Positions 55,552-64,000 are shown, counted from the stretch's first letter. The stretch: 64,000 nucleotides of DNA from Nostoc sp. UHCC 0302 (GCF_038096175.1 NZ_CP151099.1:3938501-4002500); one strand, 5' to 3'. Numbers and translations: made by a program. The notes: a model not told the origin generated them from the sequence alone.

Positions 55552-55917
55552 ATGGCGCGTAAACGCTTGATTATCGAGATGGGAATGGGAATAGACCAGC
55601 ATGGACAAGAACCGACGGTAGCAGCAGCTAGAGCAGTACGTAATGCGATCGCTCACAATGCTTTACCCGGTGTTTGGGAAGTTGCTGGCTTAAATGACCC
55701 TAATCAAATGATTGTCGAAGTTGAAGTAGCAGTACCCTATCCAGAACAAGTCAGGGAAGAGGAGGTACTAGCTGTACTACCTTTTGGTCGCAAAACCCTT
55801 ACTGTACAATCTGGGGGGATGGTGGTTCAAGGAAAAGCAATTCCTGCTCTGAACGATAAAAATGACGAAATGTTGATAGCGATCGCCGCTGTCACCGTTC
55901 TCATCGAAAATGATTAG
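55552..55917 (+). CDS. Lin0512 family protein
   Basis: 121 residues, preceded by an AGGAGG ribosome site. The sequence (KRLIIEMGMGIDQHGQEPTVA, ARAVRNAIAHNALPG, VEVAVPYPEQV, LPFGRKTLTVQSGGMVVQG) is that of the Lin0512 family, a small conserved protein with no established function, found in Firmicutes, cyanobacteria and others. Cytosolic. The next gene follows 33 bases later and may be cotranscribed. Confidence 0.88.
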   Translation: MARKRLIIEMGMGIDQHGQEPTVAAARAVRNAIAHNALPGVWEVAGLNDPNQMIVEVEVAVPYPEQVREEEVLAVLPFGRKTLTVQSGGMVVQGKAIPALNDKNDEMLIAIAAVTVLIEND

Positions 55918-55950
55918 CTAAGGCAATCACTGCAAAATTTAATTAATAAA

Positions 55951-56754
55951 ATGACGCATCTACAAGAACAACATTGGGAAAAATTATTTGGATTTCTGGA
56001 TACAGAAGACAAGCCTATGTATGGTACATGGACTGTTTATTCTCCAGAAAAAGAAATCATCAAGTCTTCTCAAGGTATTAGGAATTTGCGGGCAAATGCA
56101 GATAAAACAGTAATTACTCACACAAATCAGTTTCCATCGCCAGATGGGAGTATGCTCGAAAAACAATGGCAAATGCCAAAAGAAACTTGTAATCTACCAG
56201 ATGGATTATTACATCCAGCTAACCCATCTAAAAGGGCGTTAGCTCTTATTGATGATGGTAGTAGTGCTTGGGTGACTCAAAAACTGGAATCAGGACACAA
56301 TTTTTCGGCTGAGTTGTTTTTGAAACATGAAGATTGGAATACTAGCATAGGTAGTATCTATGCAGAGAATGGTGATTTAGAGAAAATTTTATATTTGCGT
56401 GAACATTTAAACAGCTTTCCTGACATAGCAACAGGCAAGGAAATAACTCATTTATTAGGAAATTGGATAGGTACAAAGCAATCCATCACTTCTGATTTAA
56501 AAATTTCCGAAGCCGAAGAAATTCACAATTTAGTTTTAGACCCAACTGGAGGCAAGAATGAAAGTTTTTACTTACCTGATGGCGTAGTTTTGAATATTCC
56601 TAAAAAACTGAGTATAGGACAAGAATTTGACATAGTAGCTGCTAAGTTAGTTGCAGAAAATCGCTATAAACGCCTCACTGCTAAATATAATAGTTTTGGT
56701 GTATTCGTACTGTTAATCTCAGAAGTATTTAAATCAGATAATGAAGATGTATAA
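55951..56754 (+). CDS. DUF3598 family protein (calycin-like)
   Basis: 267 residues with the two-part DUF3598 layout: HLQEQHWEKLFGFLDT, GTWTVYSPEKEIIKSSQGIR in the first lobe, then LGNWIGTKQSITSDL, SFYLPDGVVLNIPKKL and VAENRYKRLTAKYNSFG in the second. The repeated beta-strand pattern fits a calycin or lipocalin-like barrel, and some relatives bind chromophores, but no function is known. It probably forms a short operon with the Lin0512 gene. Confidence 0.82.
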   Translation: MTHLQEQHWEKLFGFLDTEDKPMYGTWTVYSPEKEIIKSSQGIRNLRANADKTVITHTNQFPSPDGSMLEKQWQMPKETCNLPDGLLHPANPSKRALALIDDGSSAWVTQKLESGHNFSAELFLKHEDWNTSIGSIYAENGDLEKILYLREHLNSFPDIATGKEITHLLGNWIGTKQSITSDLKISEAEEIHNLVLDPTGGKNESFYLPDGVVLNIPKKLSIGQEFDIVAAKLVAENRYKRLTAKYNSFGVFVLLISEVFKSDNEDV

Positions 56755-56872
56755 CCGCAGTTAGAAAATTGTAACAAATTCTGATTTTAAAAGTTTCACC
56801 ATATAAATCTTCAATCTCTCGGACTGATCATTTGCAGAGGAAGATATAGATGATAGAAACCTGGAGAAAACT

Positions 56873-58231
56873 ATGGCATTAAATACAAAGATATTAGAGA
56901 CAGAACCACCAACTTCTATCTCTGAGACACTAGAGGAGAAGCAAGAATTTAACTGGCGGCAATGTTGGTATCCTGTCTGTTTTCTACAAGACCTACCAAC
57001 TAACCGTCCTTACAGCTTTTCTTTATACGATGAACCTTTCGTTTTGTTTAGAAACAAAGATGGACAACTTGTTTGTTTAACAGATCGTTGTCCTCACCGT
57101 GCAGCTAAACTCTCTGAAGGTCAGATAATTGACGGCAAAATTGAATGCTTATACCACGGTTGGCAGTTTGGCGATAATGGTGAATGTCTGCATATCCCCC
57201 AGTTAGCAACAGATGCAAAGATTCCGGTTAATGCCTGCGTGCCATCTTTTAAAGTTGTAGAACGTCAAGATATCATTTGGGTGTGGGCAGGAGAAAGCGA
57301 AACTGCTGTGGATGAACTCATCCCAACCCTAGCAGATGTAGATAAACCGGGATTTATATATACAGACTTTATGTTGGATCTACCTTATGACCAAACATAC
57401 CTGATAGAGAATGTCACAGATCCTGCTCATGTCGCTATCAGTCATCACGCTACCAGGGGCGGTGGTAATCGCAAAAATGCTCAACCACTAGAGATAGAAG
57501 TGTTAGAGAGTTCAGTTAAGGGTATTCGAGGCAGATGGCGAGGAACGAACAAATCAAATGAAACCTGGAAATATATTGATTTTGTTGCTCCAACTTTAGT
57601 TTTGAACACTGCTTATATTGAAGAACGAGGTTGGACATTTGGGCTAGCTTTGTATTCAATCCCTCTAGGTAAAGGGCGATGTCGTCTTCTAGCCAGAGGT
57701 TATCGTAATTTTATGAATTTGGGAGTCAAGCTCAGACCTCGTTGGCTTGATCACTTGAATACTAACAAAATATTAGAGCAAGATTTGCCCCTCATTGTAG
57801 GGCAACAAGCAGAAATTGAGCGATTGGAGGCCAGTCTTAAAGAATTATATTTGCCGTTGAAGACATCTGACACGTTGGTAGTTGAATACCGCAAGTGGCT
57901 AGATAAATTTGGTGCATCTTTGCCTTTTTATCATGGTTATTCTACTAGGAAAAATACTGGTAATGGCGAGTTTAATCAACAACCAATGTTGCTAAACAGA
58001 TTCTCGCGACACACACTAATATGTAGTTCCTGTAATCGAGCTTATCAGGTAACAAAACGATTACAACAAAGCTGTATAGTCGTTGCGATCGCTCTAGCTT
58101 TTATTGCGATACTTGCAGATACTTCCGGAACCAAAATAGCAATAATTTCGGCTGCTGTGACAGCGGTTGCTTTAGCAGCCATATCTCAGAAACTCAAAAC
58201 TCACTTTGAGCATTCTTACACTCGCCATTAA
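56873..58231 (+). CDS. Rieske non-heme oxygenase, pheophorbide a oxygenase-like
   Basis: 452 residues. The Rieske [2Fe-2S] ligands are Cys73/His75 (DRCPHRAAKL) and Cys92/His95 (ECLYHGWQF). The mononuclear iron site is the motif ENVTDPAHVAISHH. The C-terminal part has a CxxC (CSSCNRAY) near residue 385 and one or two membrane helices (CIVVAIALAFIAILAD, IAIISAAVTAVALAAIS). This is the layout of the PaO/CAO/Tic55-like oxygenases of chlorophyll breakdown and related reactions at membranes. The substrate here is not determined. Single gene after a 118-base spacer. Confidence 0.9.
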   Translation: MALNTKILETEPPTSISETLEEKQEFNWRQCWYPVCFLQDLPTNRPYSFSLYDEPFVLFRNKDGQLVCLTDRCPHRAAKLSEGQIIDGKIECLYHGWQFGDNGECLHIPQLATDAKIPVNACVPSFKVVERQDIIWVWAGESETAVDELIPTLADVDKPGFIYTDFMLDLPYDQTYLIENVTDPAHVAISHHATRGGGNRKNAQPLEIEVLESSVKGIRGRWRGTNKSNETWKYIDFVAPTLVLNTAYIEERGWTFGLALYSIPLGKGRCRLLARGYRNFMNLGVKLRPRWLDHLNTNKILEQDLPLIVGQQAEIERLEASLKELYLPLKTSDTLVVEYRKWLDKFGASLPFYHGYSTRKNTGNGEFNQQPMLLNRFSRHTLICSSCNRAYQVTKRLQQSCIVVAIALAFIAILADTSGTKIAIISAAVTAVALAAISQKLKTHFEHSYTRH

Positions 58232-58431
58232 TTATGAAGGCGAAGGAGAAGAACTGAGTTTAAGCCTTCTTACACCCATCATTAAATAATGCAAACTGAT
58301 ATCAGTGCGTCAATCCAATTTGCTGAATAATCAGGATGAATTTGTTAGCTTTGCGCTAGACTAGAAACATTGGGATAAAAATCTCTGGCAGTAAGTTCAA
58401 TACACTACTAACCTTCACCACTCCAGCGAAA

Positions 58432-58770
58432 ATGTCTCAAGAACATAATAAATCACTCCAAGTTCAGGACATAACTGAACTTAAGCCGAAACACTTTGCA
58501 GACTTAGTTAGAGCTGCACAATTGGTTTTTGACCCCACAGCGGGAGTCTCAGGAAGAAATATAACAGTTGACTGGGCAGAATTTGGCATTCCCCGTGATG
58601 TAGCTGACAATCTAAAATTGCTTGGAGAGCAGTATCAATATGCATCTCCTCACATTCCTGTCGAAGTTATTTGGAGTAAATTAACTCCAGAAACTCGGAT
58701 TTGGTTCGTGGAAAATAAAGATAGGTTGTGGCAGCTTGAAGAAGCTTTCCCAGCGCTTGACGAAGATTAA
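58432..58770 (+). CDS. Conserved-looking protein, unknown function
   Basis: 112 residues, acidic at the end (PALDED), no cysteine, no membrane segment. Motifs such as LVRAAQLVFDPTAGVSGRN, EFGIPRDVADNLKLLGEQ and SKLTPETRIWFVENKDRLW look like a helical globular protein. I recall comparable unknown proteins in cyanobacteria but cannot assign a family. Confidence 0.6.
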   Translation: MSQEHNKSLQVQDITELKPKHFADLVRAAQLVFDPTAGVSGRNITVDWAEFGIPRDVADNLKLLGEQYQYASPHIPVEVIWSKLTPETRIWFVENKDRLWQLEEAFPALDED

Positions 58771-58919
58771 ACAGCTAAACCATTGACAGAAATACAGATT
58801 AATTCTAGGGACACAATAGTAATTGTGTCCCAATCATACAAAAAATATCTCAACAGAGCGATCGCCTTTACCACTCTCAGGGAATACTAGGAGAATGTTT
58901 ATTTTTCAATAGTTGTGGT

Positions 58920-59693
58920 ATGCGTACATTTTTTTCTTTGTTAGGGCAACTACTTCAGTATCTACGTACTTGGTCAGGAATAGGACTACTGTGTCTAATT
59001 TTAAGCTGGTCACTTCCTGCACAAGCCGCTAGCGATATCAATCCGCAACTGGAAAAACAAGTATTACAAATCATCCGTGAACACCCACAAGCAATTCTCG
59101 AATCTGTTCAGGCATTCCAACAGGAACAGCAGCAGAAACTCAAGCAAGCACGGCAAGGATTTTTACAGGATTTAAAAACCAATCCTGAAGCAGTGATTGG
59201 TGAATCTCCCACGACGGGGCCAACTCAATCAAAAATTTTGCTTGTAGAATTCTCAGACTTTCAATGTCCCTACTGTGCTGAAGCGCATAAAAACTTAAAA
59301 CAATTGTTAGCAAAGCATGAAGGTGAAGTCAGATTAGTTTATAAAAACTTACCGCTGGCTTCAATTCATGCTGAAGCGTTACCATCTGCAACAGCGGCTT
59401 GGGCAGCAAATCGGCAAGGTAAATTCTGGGAATATTATGATGCTTTATTTACCAATCAAAAGCAACTGGGTGAAGCGTTGTATTTGGATATTGCTAAAAA
59501 TCTGAATTTGGATTTAGATAAATTTAAACGCGATCGCAGTCTTGCGACTCCCGCAATTGGCAAAGATGTTCAGCTTGCTCAAAAATTGGGGATTCCTGGC
59601 ACACCTTTCTTTATAGTTAATAGTCCAACTGTCTCAGGAGTAATACAGCCACCAGACCTCCAAAGTATATTTGCTAATGCTGATAGTAAGTAA
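58920..59693 (+). CDS. DsbA-family thiol oxidoreductase, exported
   Basis: 257 residues: a signal segment (GIGLLCLILSWSLPAQAAS, ending near residue 38), a helical region with REHPQAILESVQAFQQ that recalls the N-terminal part of BdbD/DsbG-like proteins, then a thioredoxin fold with the active site CPYC (FSDFQCPYCAEAH) and the cis-Pro loop GIPGTPFFIV. It should form or shuffle disulfides in the periplasm or thylakoid lumen. The start at 58920 gives an ordinary signal peptide. Confidence 0.9.
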   Translation: MRTFFSLLGQLLQYLRTWSGIGLLCLILSWSLPAQAASDINPQLEKQVLQIIREHPQAILESVQAFQQEQQQKLKQARQGFLQDLKTNPEAVIGESPTTGPTQSKILLVEFSDFQCPYCAEAHKNLKQLLAKHEGEVRLVYKNLPLASIHAEALPSATAAWAANRQGKFWEYYDALFTNQKQLGEALYLDIAKNLNLDLDKFKRDRSLATPAIGKDVQLAQKLGIPGTPFFIVNSPTVSGVIQPPDLQSIFANADSK

Positions 59694-59750
59694 ATTGGTT
59701 TGTTTGAAATTGGACTAGTACAGGTAAGAGAAATCCTGGTTTTTTCTGCA

Positions 59751-59791
59751 ATAATTGTGCTACGTACAATAATAATTGTGCTACGTACAAT
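59751..59791. repeat. 21-bp tandem direct repeat
   Basis: ATAATTGTGCTACGTACAAT occurs twice (59751-59770, 59772-59791) with one base between. Each copy contains the palindrome GTAC and TACGTA. It could be a paired operator or a simple duplication. Confidence 0.75.
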
Positions 59792-60326
59792 ACGGTTGAG
59801 TTAAAGATTGTTTGTACTCATTTTATGCCCTTCAAAATGTTGCATTGCAACCTCTCAAAACGAGGTTATCATTCTCTTATCCCAAGCGTATCGGTTGTAA
59901 ACAGACTGCTTGCAAAATTAGGAGTAAGGAATAAGTAAAAGAAGCAAGGAGATAGAATTTATTTTTTCTCCTTGCTAAATTTTTTACAATCAGCGATTTT
60001 TGAATGTATTTAATTATGTATAACTGAGCAGCAATAATCAAGTATATGTAAACTGTGTATTTTTTATACTCTGTAATATTTATTTAGATATATACTTTCT
60101 TGTTTAACAAGAATGTGCATCTTTAGTTAGAGGTTAATAAATTATTAAACTGTTCTACTTAAGTCAAGTGTAAGGAGTAGCTGATGAGGAGTGAAGAGGA
60201 GAAATCTTACTCATTCCTCATATTCTTCAAAACGTCAAAAATTAAACCAGTGCTAGTTTAGCCTTAGCAAAAAGTTTAATCAACAGAGCTAATTCCTTAA
60301 GTACAGAACCACAAATAAATTAGAAT

Positions 60327-60368
60327 TTTTAGTTTGGGCTGTGTCTTCGAAGACAGCGCAAACTAAAA
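60327..60368. repeat. Long near-perfect palindrome
   Basis: TTTTAGTTTGGGCTGTGTCT is followed by TCGA and its near complement AGACAGCGCAAACTAAAA; about 20 bp pair with one mismatch and a two-base bulge. No T-run beyond the stem. Palindromic mobile repeat or transcript end. Confidence 0.7.
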
Positions 60369-60621
60369 GCTACAAAGTATATTGAATGAGGCGATCGCAA
60401 ACAACCGCATCATATCAGACATAGCGATCGCTGTGTGTCCATCCTAGAGAAAGGCAACAAATTCGCTAGCCACAGCACCACACAACATTTACATAAATCC
60501 CACTTTAGCCGCAACGCCGCCAGTGGGACGAGAAATATTATCAAACCCACAGACTTGGGCCGCTACTGAATTTTGTTGTTAGTAGTTAAAATAACTACTG
60601 ATTACTAGACTTATTGCTAGA

Positions 60622-61431
60622 GTGAAAGTTCAAATTAACGGGATTGAGTTGTTCTACGACATTAAGGGAGCGGGTGAGCCTCTGCTATTAGTGGCTGGCT
60701 TCTTGTGCGATCATGCCTATTGGTCATTACTAATGCCCTCATTGATTTCACGTTATCAGGTGATTCGCGTAGACAATCGAGGTATGGGGCGTAGTTCTGC
60801 TCCTGACAGTCCTTATAGTCTCAAGCAGATGGCTGGTGATATTGCAGCATTGCTTGATCATATCGGTATTGATAAGGTACATTTAGCAGGCCACTCCATG
60901 GGTGGTCAGATTGCTCAAGAGCTGGTATTAGCACACCCCGAAAAGGTACAAAGTCTGATACTACTCTCATCTTTGGCAAAGGGTGATGAACGATTTAACA
61001 GTATTATCGAGACTTGGGGTGATTTGCTTAACAATGTAAACCTAAAGCTTTATGAAAAGGTGGTACTGCCCTGGATATTTACCGATGAGTTTTACTCAAT
61101 TCCTGGGATGATAGAAGGCTTAATTGAATTTGCAATCAAATATCCCTTCCCGCCTGCTACTCATACACTCTATCATCACAGCCGAGCTATCCTTGACTTT
61201 GACACAACAGACCGCCTCAAACACATTCATTGCCCTACTCTAGTTCTGGTTGGTAAACAAGACGTTCTCACCCCAATCAAATTTTCTGAGCAACTTGCTC
61301 AAGCTATTTCCAACGCTAAACTTCTAGTCCTCGAACGTGGCGGTCATGGCTTTTTGGTAGAGTCGCCAGATGCTGTAGCTTCAGCCATACTGAAGTTTCT
61401 GGGAAGTTTTACCCCAACTTTTACTAAGTAG
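60622..61431 (+). CDS. Alpha/beta hydrolase
   Basis: 269 residues. The catalytic set is complete: nucleophile Ser92 in LAGHSMGGQ, acid near residue 216 in GKQDVLTP and His near 246 in GGHGFLVE; VDNRGMGRSS is the usual lid-region motif. It resembles 3-oxoadipate enol-lactonase and other small esterases, with no specific substrate visible. GTG start at 60622. Single gene with an AT-rich 3' spacer. Confidence 0.88.
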   Translation: MKVQINGIELFYDIKGAGEPLLLVAGFLCDHAYWSLLMPSLISRYQVIRVDNRGMGRSSAPDSPYSLKQMAGDIAALLDHIGIDKVHLAGHSMGGQIAQELVLAHPEKVQSLILLSSLAKGDERFNSIIETWGDLLNNVNLKLYEKVVLPWIFTDEFYSIPGMIEGLIEFAIKYPFPPATHTLYHHSRAILDFDTTDRLKHIHCPTLVLVGKQDVLTPIKFSEQLAQAISNAKLLVLERGGHGFLVESPDAVASAILKFLGSFTPTFTK

Positions 61432-61663
61432 CTAGATATAAATAAATTAAAGTTAGTGGTTGCGTTTTAGCGCTAAAGCGCAACTACGAACCACGCAGCT
61501 TAAATTTATATTTTTTTGTTAAATTAAATACATTTTTTTCTTTTTTTTCAGCTTGAAGTGTATAACCTTAGTTATAAGCTCCTTTATATACATAGATTTG
61601 GTGAAATCACAGGAGCAAGTTACGACATTCAAATCTGATGTTTCAAACAGGGGATGGACTGTC

Positions 61664-61897
61664 ATGACACAGCACAATGCTGCCCAACTTTTTAAAGCAG
61701 TAAAACAAAACCAAGCATTAAAGCAAAGGCTAAAAGCAACATCTGACCCAGAAGCCTTTGTCAAGATTGCTAAAGACCGTGGTTATGAGTTTACTGTCGA
61801 AGAACTGCACACTGAGATTAGTAAATTGTCTGAAGAAGATTTAGCAGCCATTGTCAATCCAGGTTTAGCACCTCGACGCCATATTCATCCCAGGTAA
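61664..61897 (+). CDS. Nif11-domain small protein
   Basis: From the ATG at 61664, after an AGGGG ribosome site, the product has 77 residues: AAQLFKAVKQNQALKQRLKA, PEAFVKIAKDRGYEFTVEEL and LSEEDLAAI fit the Nif11 family, whose members include leader peptides of ribosomal peptide natural products. Here the tail after the leader-like part is only VNPGLAPRRHIHPR and lacks the usual GG cleavage site and a Cys/Ser/Thr core, so it is more likely a stand-alone Nif11 protein. An open extension upstream to 61553 looks non-coding. No modifying enzyme gene is nearby. Confidence 0.8.
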   Translation: MTQHNAAQLFKAVKQNQALKQRLKATSDPEAFVKIAKDRGYEFTVEELHTEISKLSEEDLAAIVNPGLAPRRHIHPR

Positions 61898-61922
61898 TTA
61901 TTTAACCTGCGCTTTATACGTA

Positions 61923-61953
61923 TGTAGAGACGTTGTATTGCAACGTCTCTACA
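61923..61953. repeat. 13-bp perfect palindrome after the Nif11 gene
   Basis: TGTAGAGACGTTG-TATTG-CAACGTCTCTACA. This type of palindrome is dispersed in Nostoc genomes; related pieces occur at about 48029-48086. It could also end the Nif11 transcript. Confidence 0.75.
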
Positions 61954-62031
61954 AATAGGTTTTTATTAGATTTTGCAACCTTAGCGAAATTCAGATGGGC
62001 AATAAATACCCACCGAAATTAGGTTTTAAAC

Positions 62032-62766
62032 CTACTTTGCTGCTAAATAGGCTTCTAATGCCTCAGAACCCCCAATTAATTTACCATCGATAAATACTTG
62101 GGGAACTGTTGTCGCACCTGTAACCGCCCGTAAAGAGCGCGTGGTAATATCTTTCCCTAAGACTATTTCTTCGTAGTCTAGACCATGTTCTTTGAGCATT
62201 GTTTTAGCGCGGGCGCAGAAAGGACAACCCACTTTCGCAAACAGGGAAACTACTTCTGGCTTCGCTGCTTGGGGGTTGATATATCTAAGCATTGTCTCAG
62301 CATCGGATACCTTAAAGGGATCTCCAGGCTCATCTGGCTCAATGAACATATTTTCGATTACACCATCTTTCACCAGCATAGAATAGCGCCACGATCGCTT
62401 ACCAAAGCCCAAGTCTGATTTATCTACTAGCATTCCCATGCCTTCAGTAAATTCACCATTTCCGTCAGGAATTACTGTGATATTACTTGCCTCTTGATCC
62501 TTTGCCCATTCGTTCATCACAAAAGCATCATTGACAGAAATACAGATAATGTCATCGACACCGTTTTGCTTAAAAACCTTAGCCAACTCATTGTAACCAG
62601 GAAGATGAGTTGATGAGCAAGTCGGAGTATAAGCACCTGGTAAAGAGAAAACAACAACTGTCTTACCAGCAAACAGCTCATCGGTTGTCACATTCACCCA
62701 CTGGTTGTCCTTACGAGTACGGAACGTGACGTTGGGAACTCTTTGTCCTTTGCGATCGGCGAACAT
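62032..62766 (-). CDS. Peroxiredoxin-glutaredoxin hybrid
   Basis: 244 residues from the ATG at 62766, which has an excellent ribosome site (CGGAGG); an upstream ATG at 62790 lacks one. The N-terminal domain is a Prx5-type peroxiredoxin with peroxidatic Cys50 ([16 protein letters not shown]). The C-terminal glutaredoxin (about 171-244) has Cys181-Pro-Phe-Cys184 and TVPQVFIDG. These hybrids reduce peroxides with glutathione. Cytosolic; probably oxidative-stress regulated. Single gene. Confidence 0.95.
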   Translation of the reverse strand: MFADRKGQRVPNVTFRTRKDNQWVNVTTDELFAGKTVVVFSLPGAYTPTCSSTHLPGYNELAKVFKQNGVDDIICISVNDAFVMNEWAKDQEASNITVIPDGNGEFTEGMGMLVDKSDLGFGKRSWRYSMLVKDGVIENMFIEPDEPGDPFKVSDAETMLRYINPQAAKPEVVSLFAKVGCPFCARAKTMLKEHGLDYEEIVLGKDITTRSLRAVTGATTVPQVFIDGKLIGGSEALEAYLAAK

Positions 62767-62897
62767 AATTAAACCTCCGTTAGTTATCAATCTTTTGCTG
62801 GTGCTGCATGATTTTCATGTCACCCCCCGATAAGTCTACAAAGGCTTTAGCCTCTATGTCACACAAAATTTATAAAGGCTTTGGTATCCATGCAAAA

Positions 62898-62935
62898 ACA
62901 AACTTAAGGCAGATTATGATCTGCCTTAAGTTTGT
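62898..62935. terminator. 17-bp perfect palindrome, likely terminator
   Basis: ACAAACTTAAGGCAGAT (62898-62914) pairs perfectly with ATCTGCCTTAAGTTTGT (62919-62935) over a 4-base loop. It lies 44 bases beyond the stop of the minus-strand hydrolase gene, with a TTTTTGCATGG stretch after the stem on that strand. Confidence 0.7.
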
Positions 62936-62978
62936 AGACTTTTGCGTCTAAATGTTATATATGTTGGCAACAAAAGCT

Positions 62979-63908
62979 TTAAGAAAATTCATCTATAAAT
63001 GGAGCGATCGCAGCTACAAATTCAGCCGTTGATTCATAGGGTAAAACATTTCGCCCATTCATTTTTATTCCCCGACCTTGAGGTAAACTGGCGAGATAAT
63101 CAGCTAAGCGTTCAGAGGGTGTTTCTTTTTTGCCTTCTTCGCTGATACTTGATGCTGTTTCGCCGACGACTACAAGTGTGGGTTGCTGAATTGAGGCGAT
63201 CGCACTACTATAATCTTGTCGCCAAAACCCCGCTAAAAAAGAAAATACTGCATGGCGATTGGCAAGATTTGCTGCACCTGCAACCAATGTATTTAACCAT
63301 TCTGCATCAACAGCATGATCATCAGCAAATAATTGGCGAGTGGAGAAAGAACGCAAAAATTTGGGAGTGCGTGCATACCGATAAAAAGCACTACCAAAAG
63401 GCGAATCTAATAAATTCCAAATAACTTTTTGTCGCCACTCAGGTGATTTTTTTGTAATTACAGCCCAAGCTGGCGGCCCGGCTAGTATAAGTCCGGCAAT
63501 TAAATTTGATTCCTTTTGAACTAATTCTATTGCAACTGGCAATAAAGCGCCTTGCACTACCACAATTACAGGTTTCTGCACTACTGTTTGTAAAAAGTAT
63601 TGCAACTGTTCTGCCCAATCACCAGGAGTGTAAGCCACATGAGGCATATCACTTTCACCACATCCGAGTAAATCAGGGTTATAGATTGGATTGAGGTGGC
63701 TTGTATTATACCATTCACGGCAAAATCTCTGCCAAAATTGCCGCGATAAGCCAACACCAATAGGATGAATTAACAGTAAAGGAATACCTTCAGGTGTTGT
63801 ATTAGTTGGTTGATGTAACTCGTAGGCGCAGCGGTAATTTTGCCAAGTGTAAAACTGAGTAGAAGATGGTGTTAGACTGGTTATATTAGCTATAGCAGAT
63901 GGTTGCAT
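62979..63908 (-). CDS. Alpha/beta-hydrolase fold protein lacking the catalytic Ser and His
   Basis: 309 residues with a typical alpha/beta-hydrolase layout: LLLIHPIGVGLSRQFW (oxyanion region), YNPDLLGCGESDMP, PVIVVVQGALLPVAIEL where the nucleophile elbow should be, LVVVGE and a C-terminal region VLPYESTAEFVAAI. The elbow reads VVQGALLP, without the GxSxG serine, and the expected His near the end is Tyr (LPYES). So it is probably not a classical hydrolase; it may bind a ligand or have a different role. Cytosolic. Confidence 0.8.
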   Translation of the reverse strand: MQPSAIANITSLTPSSTQFYTWQNYRCAYELHQPTNTTPEGIPLLLIHPIGVGLSRQFWQRFCREWYNTSHLNPIYNPDLLGCGESDMPHVAYTPGDWAEQLQYFLQTVVQKPVIVVVQGALLPVAIELVQKESNLIAGLILAGPPAWAVITKKSPEWRQKVIWNLLDSPFGSAFYRYARTPKFLRSFSTRQLFADDHAVDAEWLNTLVAGAANLANRHAVFSFLAGFWRQDYSSAIASIQQPTLVVVGETASSISEEGKKETPSERLADYLASLPQGRGIKMNGRNVLPYESTAEFVAAIAPFIDEFS

Positions 63909-63930
63909 AATTCCAAGCTTTTAATACTTG

Positions 63931-64000
63931 TTAAAAAAGCATCTGTGAATGAATCAACTGGTATCCAGCTTCTTTAATTTTTTCATTCGATACCCAAGCA
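63931..64000 (-). CDS. SDR-family/NAD-binding protein, C-terminal end (partial)
   Basis: The minus-strand frame enters from the window edge and stops at 63931-63933 after about 22 residues: AWVSNEKIKEAGYQLIHSQM. The VSNEKIKEAGYQ-IH pattern resembles the end of NAD-dependent epimerase/dehydratase-like (short-chain type) proteins. It is 22 bases upstream of the pseudo-hydrolase gene on the same strand, so the two are probably cotranscribed. Confidence 0.55.
   Translation of the reverse strand, partial: AWVSNEKIKEAGYQLIHSQMLF

Larger units (their letters stand above)
59694..60621. other. 930-base spacer with tandem repeat and palindrome
   Basis: No gene. It includes the 21-bp tandem repeat (59751-59791) and the long hairpin (60327-60368) listed separately, and two HIP1 octamers near 60391 and 60425. 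Confidence 0.5.

Noticed and set aside
60622-64000. Natural-product cluster around the Nif11 gene.
   Set aside because: No lanthionine synthetase, rSAM enzyme, protease or ABC exporter gene is nearby and the peptide has no core.

Overview
The window is a chromosomal segment of a filamentous, probably heterocyst-forming cyanobacterium close to Nostoc/Anabaena. Signs of this are frequent HIP1 octamers (GCGATCGC) in genes and spacers, AT-rich spacers, heptameric tandem repeats (STRRs), many small dispersed repeats (SDRs), cyanobacterial DUF families (DUF928, DUF1400, DUF2301, DUF3326, DUF3598), a cyanobacteriochrome-like GAF domain and a high load of insertion sequences.

Layout. 1-3879: end of a sensor kinase, a secreted DUF928 protein and a convergent TPR-CHAT (caspase-like) protein. 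4670-7644: RNase Z, then a repeat-rich spacer carrying a complete IS4-family element with terminal repeats and an 11-bp target duplication. 8350-18991: surface/envelope functions, with two Wzz/BY-kinase (Wzc-like) exopolysaccharide regulators on opposite strands, a SpoIID-like protein, two conserved unknowns, tRNA-Gln(UUG) and a nucleotidyltransferase-like protein. 19273-24501: DprA, a DUF1400-SGNH hydrolase fusion, a DUF218 (YdcF/SanA) plus DUF2301 pair, a SAM hydroxide adenosyltransferase-type protein and a small protein. 24956-33315: a mobile-element graveyard. It holds the left end and tnsB of a type V-K CRISPR-associated transposon, cut off by an IS; a second IS remnant; SDRs inserted inside both dead transposases; a small secreted Arg-rich protein; an IS630 element with a -1 frameshift; and a gene split by an IS982 element with a 6-bp target duplication. 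33609-34982: an isolated CoA-transferase gene of foreign composition. 34983-37460: 2.5 kb without protein genes, holding six related units that each end in a covarying hairpin plus T-run on the minus strand; this looks like an array of paralogous small RNAs. 37461-46760: a signalling island with two ethylene-receptor-like sensor kinases, a REC-PAS kinase, a single REC protein, a NarL-type regulator and a 978-residue AhpD-GAF-PAS-kinase-REC protein whose GAF domain has the Cys-His signature of cyanobacteriochromes. 47353-64000: mostly household genes (CPBP protease, DUF3326, ferredoxin, aconitase B, Lin0512, DUF3598, Rieske oxygenase, DsbA-like, alpha/beta hydrolases, Nif11 protein, peroxiredoxin-glutaredoxin hybrid), plus a DUF262-AlbA_2 protein of defence type and a DUF559 nuclease-like gene bracketed by inverted hairpin repeats.

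How the parts fit. The kinase island reads as two converging operons: ethylene-type kinase with REC-PAS kinase on the plus strand, and ethylene-type kinase, NarL regulator, REC protein and AhpD/bilin-type kinase on the minus strand. It could integrate ethylene, light and redox or stress cues. The six-unit RNA array lies directly upstream of the plus-strand operon and is read away from it. The mobile-element region shows repeated cycles of insertion and decay, and two SDR insertions can be undone on paper to restore transposase reading frames. No CRISPR array, cas12k, tnsC or tniQ is present, so the CAST is a fragment. All functional statements rest on reading the sequence and on family knowledge; no searches were run.
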